A DNA stretch of 10,424 bases from Actinomycetales bacterium (GTDB lineage: Bacteria; Actinomycetota; Actinomycetes; Mycobacteriales; Mycobacteriaceae). A program made the translations under genes and the position numbers. Positions 7,156-10,424 of this stretch are shown one piece after another (within the stretch, counting starts at the first letter, position 1; each line of letters begins with the position of its first letter). The stretch lies in assembly GCA_012841845.1 (NCBI GenBank), contig DUTZ01000163.1, forward strand, positions 1-10,424, read 5' to 3'. Below the pieces are notes generated by a model that worked only from the letters and a program-made list of their open reading frames with translations, did no database searches and was not told the DNA's origin.

Positions 7156-8109
7156 GTGAGCGGAACCGGACCCGAGGTCTTCGGCAGCTCCGGCGGGCGC
7201 ATCCTGCCCGTGGGGCGCACGGTCACCGTCGAGGTGCCCGCGTCCAGCGCCAACCTCGGCCCGGGCTTCGACGCCCTCGGCGTGGCTCTGGGTCTGTACG
7301 ACCGCATCACCGTCACCGTCATCGAGTCGGGCCTCGAGCTCGCGGTGACAGGCGAGGGGGAGGGCGACGTCCCGCTCGACGCCTCGCACCTCGTGGCCAA
7401 GGCCGTCGAGGCCGGCCTGCGGGCCGGCGGCGTCGGGGTCCCGGGAGTGCGGATCGAGTGCGTCAACGCGATCCCGCACTCGCGGGGCCTGGGGTCCTCG
7501 GCGTCGGCCGCGGTCGGCGGGCTCGTCGCCGCGGACGGCCTCATGGGGCGCGTCCTGCGCACCGAGCACCTTGTCCAGCTCTCCAGCGAGTTCGAGGGGC
7601 ACCCGGACAACGCCGCCGCGAGCGTCCTGGGCGGCGTAGTGATCTCGTGGACGGAACGGTCCGAGGTCGACGTCCGGTACCGCGCGGTCCGCATGGAGGT
7701 GGACCCGTCCGTGGTCGCCACCGTGCTCGTGCCGTCGGAGACCTCCTCCACCGCCCAGACGCGGGGCCTGCTACCGGAGACCGTGCCGCACTCCGACGCC
7801 GCCTTCAACGCCAGTAGAGCCGCGCTCATGTCGGTGGCGCTGGCGTCCCACCCGGAGTTTCTCCTCGCCGCCACCGAGGACCGCCTGCACCAGCCGTACC
7901 GGGCGCCGGCGCTCGTCGGCACCACCCGGTGGGTGGGCCGACTGCGCGAGCGTGGCCTGGCCGCGACCGTGTCCGGCGCGGGCCCGACCGTCCTCGTCCT
8001 GGGGACGGCGCCGCTGCCCGCGGACCTGCGTCAGGAGGCGGAGTCCGAGGGGTGGCGGGTGCTCGACCTGGAGATCGCCGACGGCGCCCGGGTCGTCACC
8101 GACGCCTGA
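7156..8109 (+). CDS. thrB: Homoserine kinase (GHMP family)
   Basis: ThrB phosphorylates L-homoserine with ATP to O-phosphohomoserine, the substrate of ThrC, so genes for consecutive reactions are adjacent. From GTG 7156 the protein has 317 residues, close to the 316 I recall for M. tuberculosis ThrB. GHMP-kinase motifs appear in order: the N-terminal strand with [15 protein letters not shown], the ATP-binding loop [11 protein letters not shown] (107-117), EGHPDNAA (147-154), and the C-terminal glycine motif SGAGPTV (273-279). A second in-frame start, GTG 7147, overlaps the thrC stop by 4 nt and would add three residues; the sequence around the two starts is a 9-bp tandem repeat. I prefer 7156 because GGAG lies 8 nt upstream. 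The gene ends 9 bp from the convergent ligase gene, leaving no room for a conventional terminator. Confidence 0.96.
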   Translation: MSGTGPEVFGSSGGRILPVGRTVTVEVPASSANLGPGFDALGVALGLYDRITVTVIESGLELAVTGEGEGDVPLDASHLVAKAVEAGLRAGGVGVPGVRIECVNAIPHSRGLGSSASAAVGGLVAADGLMGRVLRTEHLVQLSSEFEGHPDNAAASVLGGVVISWTERSEVDVRYRAVRMEVDPSVVATVLVPSETSSTAQTRGLLPETVPHSDAAFNASRAALMSVALASHPEFLLAATEDRLHQPYRAPALVGTTRWVGRLRERGLAATVSGAGPTVLVLGTAPLPADLRQEAESEGWRVLDLEIADGARVVTDA

Positions 8110-8121
8110 CGCCGCGCGTCA
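8107..8121. other. Palindrome covering both convergent stop codons
   Basis: TGACGCCGCGCGTCA forms a 6-bp stem (TGACGC/GCGTCA) with a 3-nt loop. It runs exactly from the thrB stop codon to the stop codon of the opposing ligase gene. It has no T-run, so it is at best a weak shared terminator or RNA 3'-end structure. Confidence 0.4.
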
Positions 8122-9783
8122 CCCGGTGGCCCCGGGCGCGATGGTCGTGACCCGGTACGACCCCGCCGTGTGGCGTCCGCGGATCGCGCGCTTGTCGTAC
8201 TTGCCCACCGAGGTGCGCGGGATCTCGTCGACAAAGGCCCAGTGATCGGGGCGCTTCCACAGGTCGACCTCGCCCTCGAGCGCCTCCCAGAGGGAGCGGG
8301 CGGTGGCCGTGGCCCCGGGTTTGAGGTGCACCACGACGAGCGGCCGGTGTCCCCAGCGGTCGTCCGGGACGCCGATCACGGCCGCCTCCGCGACGCGGTC
8401 GTCGAGCATCACCGCGTTCTCCAGCTCGACCGTGGAGATCCACTCGCCGCCGGAGAGGATGATGTCGTCCACCCGGTCCACCACGGTGAGGAAGCCCTTG
8501 GGGGAGATGGTGGCCATGTCCCCGGTGCGCAGCCAGCCGTCCTCGAACCGCCCGCCGGTGTCGTCGGGGTCGTCGAGGTACCGGGCCGTGATCCAGGGGC
8601 CGCGCAGCTGCAGCTCGCCGACGGTGGCGCCGTCGTGGGGCTGGGCCATGCCGCCGTCGACGAGGCGGGCCTCCACGCCGGCGGGGAACCGGCCCTGGCT
8701 GAGGACCTGCTCGCGGCGTTCGGTGGCGGAGGACCGCGGGTCGGGCCGCGCCGCCGCCACCACGGGGCTGGTCTCGGTGAGCCCGTAGGCCTGGATCACG
8801 GTGATGCCGTGCCGGTCCGAGAACGCGTCGAACAGGGCCGGCGGGACGGCGGAGCCGCCCACGAGGACCTCGCGCAGGTGCCCCAGCGGCTGGGGGTGCT
8901 CGTCGAGGTGGCGCAACAGTCCGGCGAGGACGATGGGCGTGGTGGCGGCCTTGGTGGGCCGGAACGTCGCGAGGAGGGTGGCGACCTCGCGGCCGGAGGG
9001 GAGGGACTCCGGCGGGCGGGGGCGGGCCATGACCAGCGAGGACCCGGAGAGGAAGGACGCGTGCGGCAGGCCCCACGCCATGACGTGGTAGCAGGGGATG
9101 GTCGTGAGCACGGTGTCGGCAGGCTGGAGGGCCGAGCACTCCGCCATGCACATCTGCATGGAGTGCAGCCAGATCGAGCGGTGGGTGTAGGCCACGGCCT
9201 TGGGGCTGCCGGTGGTGCCGGAGGTGTGGGAGACGACGGCCGCGGCGCGCTCGTCGAGGTCCGGCCACGGGTAGGTGGTGGCCCGACCGTCGAGGAGCGA
9301 CTCGAGGGCGTGGGTCTCGGCGCCGGTGCCGCCCACCACGGGGTCGGGCGCCTCGGCGCCGAAGAGGACGAGGTGGCGGATGCTCTCGACGAGCCCGGCG
9401 GCCTCGCCGGCGAGCGCCGCCCACAGCGGGTCGGCGAGGAGCACGCTCACCCCGGCGTCCCGGAGCAGGGCGACGATGGTCGAGTGGGGGAGCCGGATGT
9501 TGACCGGGAGAGCGACGGCCCCCATCGACGGAACGGCGAACAGGGCCTCGACGAACTCGGTGCGGTTCCCGGACAGGACGGCCACCACGTCGCCCTCGCC
9601 CACGCCCAGCTCGGCGAGGGCGTGGGCGGTGGCGGCGGACCGCGCGGCGATCACCTCGAACCGCGCGGTCTGAGGGCGCAGGTGCGAGTCGAAGCCGGTG
9701 ACGGTGGAGGCGGCGTGGCGGTCGCCGCCGTGGGTGAGGATCCGGGAGACGAGCAGTGGCGCGTCGCGCATGGTGCCGATCAC
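8119..9783 (-). CDS. AMP-forming medium/long-chain acyl-CoA ligase (AlkK/FadD-like)
   Basis: This 554-residue member of the ANL adenylate-forming superfamily should activate a carboxylic acid to acyl-AMP and then acyl-CoA. Motifs are complete: ATP loop SHTSGTTGSPKAV (185-197), PCYHVMAWGLPHA (230-242), YGLTETSP (333-340), GWLRTGD (416-422), the hinge region RVDDIILSGGEWIS (437-450), and the catalytic Lys528 in PRTSVGKYDKRAIR. The MAWGLP and SGGEWIS patterns resemble AlkK-type medium-chain fatty acyl-CoA synthetases of alkane degraders; actual chain length cannot be read from sequence. GTG 9783 is chosen because GGAGG lies 8 nt upstream; ATG 9771 (codon 5) is too far from that site. Frames continue open upstream but lack a ribosome site. 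It is convergent to thrB and divergent from rho, so it has its own promoter. It seems unrelated to its amino-acid neighbours and probably entered between thrB and rho. Confidence 0.93.
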   Translation of the reverse strand: MIGTMRDAPLLVSRILTHGGDRHAASTVTGFDSHLRPQTARFEVIAARSAATAHALAELGVGEGDVVAVLSGNRTEFVEALFAVPSMGAVALPVNIRLPHSTIVALLRDAGVSVLLADPLWAALAGEAAGLVESIRHLVLFGAEAPDPVVGGTGAETHALESLLDGRATTYPWPDLDERAAAVVSHTSGTTGSPKAVAYTHRSIWLHSMQMCMAECSALQPADTVLTTIPCYHVMAWGLPHASFLSGSSLVMARPRPPESLPSGREVATLLATFRPTKAATTPIVLAGLLRHLDEHPQPLGHLREVLVGGSAVPPALFDAFSDRHGITVIQAYGLTETSPVVAAARPDPRSSATERREQVLSQGRFPAGVEARLVDGGMAQPHDGATVGELQLRGPWITARYLDDPDDTGGRFEDGWLRTGDMATISPKGFLTVVDRVDDIILSGGEWISTVELENAVMLDDRVAEAAVIGVPDDRWGHRPLVVVHLKPGATATARSLWEALEGEVDLWKRPDHWAFVDEIPRTSVGKYDKRAIRGRHTAGSYRVTTIAPGATG

Positions 9784-9791
9784 GGCGGCTC

Positions 9792-9796
9792 CCTCC
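9792..9796 (-). promoter_or_regulatory. Ribosome-binding site of the acyl-CoA ligase
   Basis: On the minus strand GGAGG, within GGAGGGAG, is 8 nt before GTG 9783. This is the reason for choosing that start over ATG 9771. Confidence 0.65.
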
Positions 9797-9818
9797 GTAT
9801 CCGGGGACGATGGGCTGT

Positions 9819-9824
9819 AGGTTA
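9819..9824 (-). promoter_or_regulatory. Possible -10 element of the acyl-CoA ligase
   Basis: TAACCT on the minus strand fits TANNNT and would give a leader of about 30 nt that includes the ribosome-binding site. No clear -35 is visible. The 10-bp palindrome at 9841-9850 lies where the -35 should be. Confidence 0.4.
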
Positions 9825-9840
9825 CCGCTGCCCGCCGGCG

Positions 9841-9850
9841 GGGACGTCCC
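9841..9850. promoter_or_regulatory. Palindrome in the ligase promoter, possible operator
   Basis: GGGACGTCCC is a perfect 10-bp palindrome about 17 bp upstream of the ligase -10 candidate. Its position overlapping the -35 would suit a repressor of fatty-acid genes (TetR- or GntR-type), but it matches no consensus I can name and could be chance. Confidence 0.25.
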
Positions 9851-9895
9851 GAGGCGCGACTCGCCACGGTGGGATGCGTGGGACCGGGCCCCGGG

Positions 9896-9901
9896 TAGTA
9901 T
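9896..9901 (+). promoter_or_regulatory. Probable -10 element of rho
   Basis: TAGTAT is the only TANNNT-type hexamer on the plus strand between the ligase and rho. It places the transcript start near 9908 and implies a 5' leader of about 290 nt. No consensus -35 is seen near 9873-9878. It is divergent from the ligase promoter, about 70 bp away. Confidence 0.5.
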
Positions 9902-9907
9902 GCTTGG

Positions 9908-10200
9908 CGAAGCCACGGACGCCCGGTCGTCCTCTCCCCAGGTCGTCTCACGGCCGCGTTCCCGAGACGCGGTCCGGTCGGGAGGGGCACGATCCCACGG
10001 CGAGTGGCTCCTCGGGACCCCGTTTCGCCTCAGGTCGTTCCTCCGACGAACTGGTCCCCCTGACGACCCCAGCCGTGTGCGGCCCCGGTTCTCACACGGC
10101 CGGCCCAGGCGGCCACCCGGGACGCGCAGTCCGCGCCCCGGTCCGACGCCCGGCGCGTGGCGGGACACCCCGCCCGGTACCGGGCCCAGAAAGGATCCCC
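9908..10200 (+). promoter_or_regulatory. Long structured 5' leader of rho
   Basis: No convincing gene occupies this stretch. It contains a 6-bp stem CCGCGT/ACGCGG (9954-9972, 7-nt loop). A C-rich, G-poor segment follows at 10011-10070 (27 C and 14 G in 60 nt by hand count). Then come an 8-bp perfect stem GCCGTGTG/CACACGGC (10072-10100, 13-nt loop) and two overlapping hairpins just before the start codon: GGCGGG/CCCGCC (10159-10174) and GCCCG/CGGGC (10172-10185). The last two share 10172-10174 and cannot both form fully. Rho is known to limit its own expression in E. coli, and this layout would suit similar control, but that is inference. Confidence 0.45.
10188..10195 (+). promoter_or_regulatory. 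Extended Shine-Dalgarno sequence of rho
   Basis: AGAAAGGA matches the start of the 16S anti-Shine-Dalgarno complement over eight bases and lies 5 nt before GTG 10201. A GC palindrome (10172-10185) ends 2 nt upstream, so folding there could affect ribosome access. Confidence 0.65.
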
Positions 10201-10424
10201 GTGACCTCGACGGACACCACCTCCACGGCGCCCCAGGGCGCCGCCCTGGCAGACATGCGTCTGGCGGATCTCAAGTCCCTCGCGCAGCAGATGGGCATCA
10301 AGGGCCTGTCCGGCAAGCGCAAGGGCGAACTCGTCGCGCTCATCGAGGGCGCCCGCGGCGGGCAGACCCCGGCGCCGCGCCAGCGTCGTGCGGCGGCCAA
10401 GCCCGCGGGGGCGCCCGAGGCGTC
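10201..10424 (+). CDS. rho: Transcription termination factor Rho, N-terminal part (3'-truncated)
   Basis: The window ends after 74 codons plus 2 bases. Residues about 16-50 (LADMRLADLKSLAQQMGIKG, then a Lys/Arg-rich GKRKGELVALIEG) match the Rho N-terminal helical domain, which helps bind nucleic acid. After residue 50 the sequence turns into an Ala/Pro/Arg/Gln-rich low-complexity stretch, the beginning of the long basic insertion typical of actinobacterial Rho. The RNA-binding and hexameric ATPase/translocase domains lie beyond the window. Rho ends transcription of untranslated RNA. GTG 10201 is supported by the extended Shine-Dalgarno sequence 5 nt upstream. Placement downstream of thrB agrees with mycobacterial order, apart from the intervening ligase. 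Confidence 0.93.
   Translation, partial: MTSTDTTSTAPQGAALADMRLADLKSLAQQMGIKGLSGKRKGELVALIEGARGGQTPAPRQRRAAAKPAGAPEA

Noticed and set aside
7813..7818. Adjacent rare codons AGT-AGA in thrB
   Set aside because: Only two codons differ from the otherwise GC-biased usage, with no frame disturbance or nearby junction, so it does not indicate transfer or a recoding site.
10004..10063. A 19-codon GTG open frame in the rho leader as a leader peptide
   Set aside because: The nearest Shine-Dalgarno-like GGAGGGG (9981-9987) is 16 nt away, too far, and the residues show no regulatory run. It is kept only as a curiosity.
8096..10168. A 690-codon minus-strand open frame overlapping the acyl-CoA ligase
   Set aside because: It is Arg/Pro/Gly-rich low-complexity translation in another frame of a clearly recognised enzyme gene, a usual artefact of high GC content.
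9900..10424. Open frame from ATG 9900 running through the rho leader and beyond in another frame
   Set aside because: The ATG overlaps the predicted -10 hexamer so it would not be transcribed, the product is Arg/Pro/Gly-rich, and the frame is a shadow of rho after 10201.
1..10424. Search for CRISPR arrays, insertion sequences, phage or toxin-antitoxin genes, riboswitches or an undescribed defence system
   Set aside because: No spaced direct-repeat array, transposase, integrase or terminal inverted repeats were seen. All confident genes are housekeeping, metabolic or simple regulators, so I do not claim a novel system.

Overview
The window is very GC-rich and densely coded. It looks like a housekeeping chromosomal segment of a mycolic-acid-type actinobacterium (order Mycobacteriales/Corynebacteriales). 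The gene order argS-lysA-hom-thrC-thrB followed by rho matches, from memory, the Mycobacterium tuberculosis order Rv1292-Rv1297. An AlkK-like acyl-CoA ligase inserted before rho would suit a hydrocarbon- or lipid-using genus such as Dietzia, Gordonia or Rhodococcus. The genus is a guess; no search was run.

Layout, left to right. Positions 2-763 hold the C-terminal end of a large SMC/YhaN-like ABC-type ATPase. A small MarR-family regulator follows (839-1318), apparently read from a leaderless mRNA. A near-perfect hairpin at 1347-1392 separates it from a convergent tRNA-Arg(CCG) gene on the minus strand (1397-1472). That tRNA gene is divergent from argS (1658-3310), so the enzyme and one of its substrate tRNAs share a 185-bp promoter region.

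From argS onward the plus strand carries argS, lysA, hom, thrC and thrB with either 4-nt stop/start overlaps or, at thrC/thrB, a gap of at most 5 nt. This is a compact, probably co-transcribed and translationally coupled operon. It combines arginyl-tRNA synthesis with the last step of lysine synthesis (LysA) and three of the steps from aspartate semialdehyde to threonine (Hom, ThrB, ThrC). The only plausible promoter I see is just upstream of argS.

thrB ends 9 bp from the end of a convergent acyl-CoA ligase (8119-9783, minus strand). A 417-bp spacer (9784-10200) then holds divergent promoters for the ligase and for rho. It also holds a roughly 290-nt rho leader with hairpins, a C-rich/G-poor rut-like stretch and a strong Shine-Dalgarno sequence. 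Only the first 74 codons of rho are present.

I found no mobile element, CRISPR array, phage gene or clear novel system. The observations most worth checking are the rho leader (possible autoregulation), the tRNA-Arg/argS pairing, the leaderless starts, and the ligase inserted between thrB and rho.
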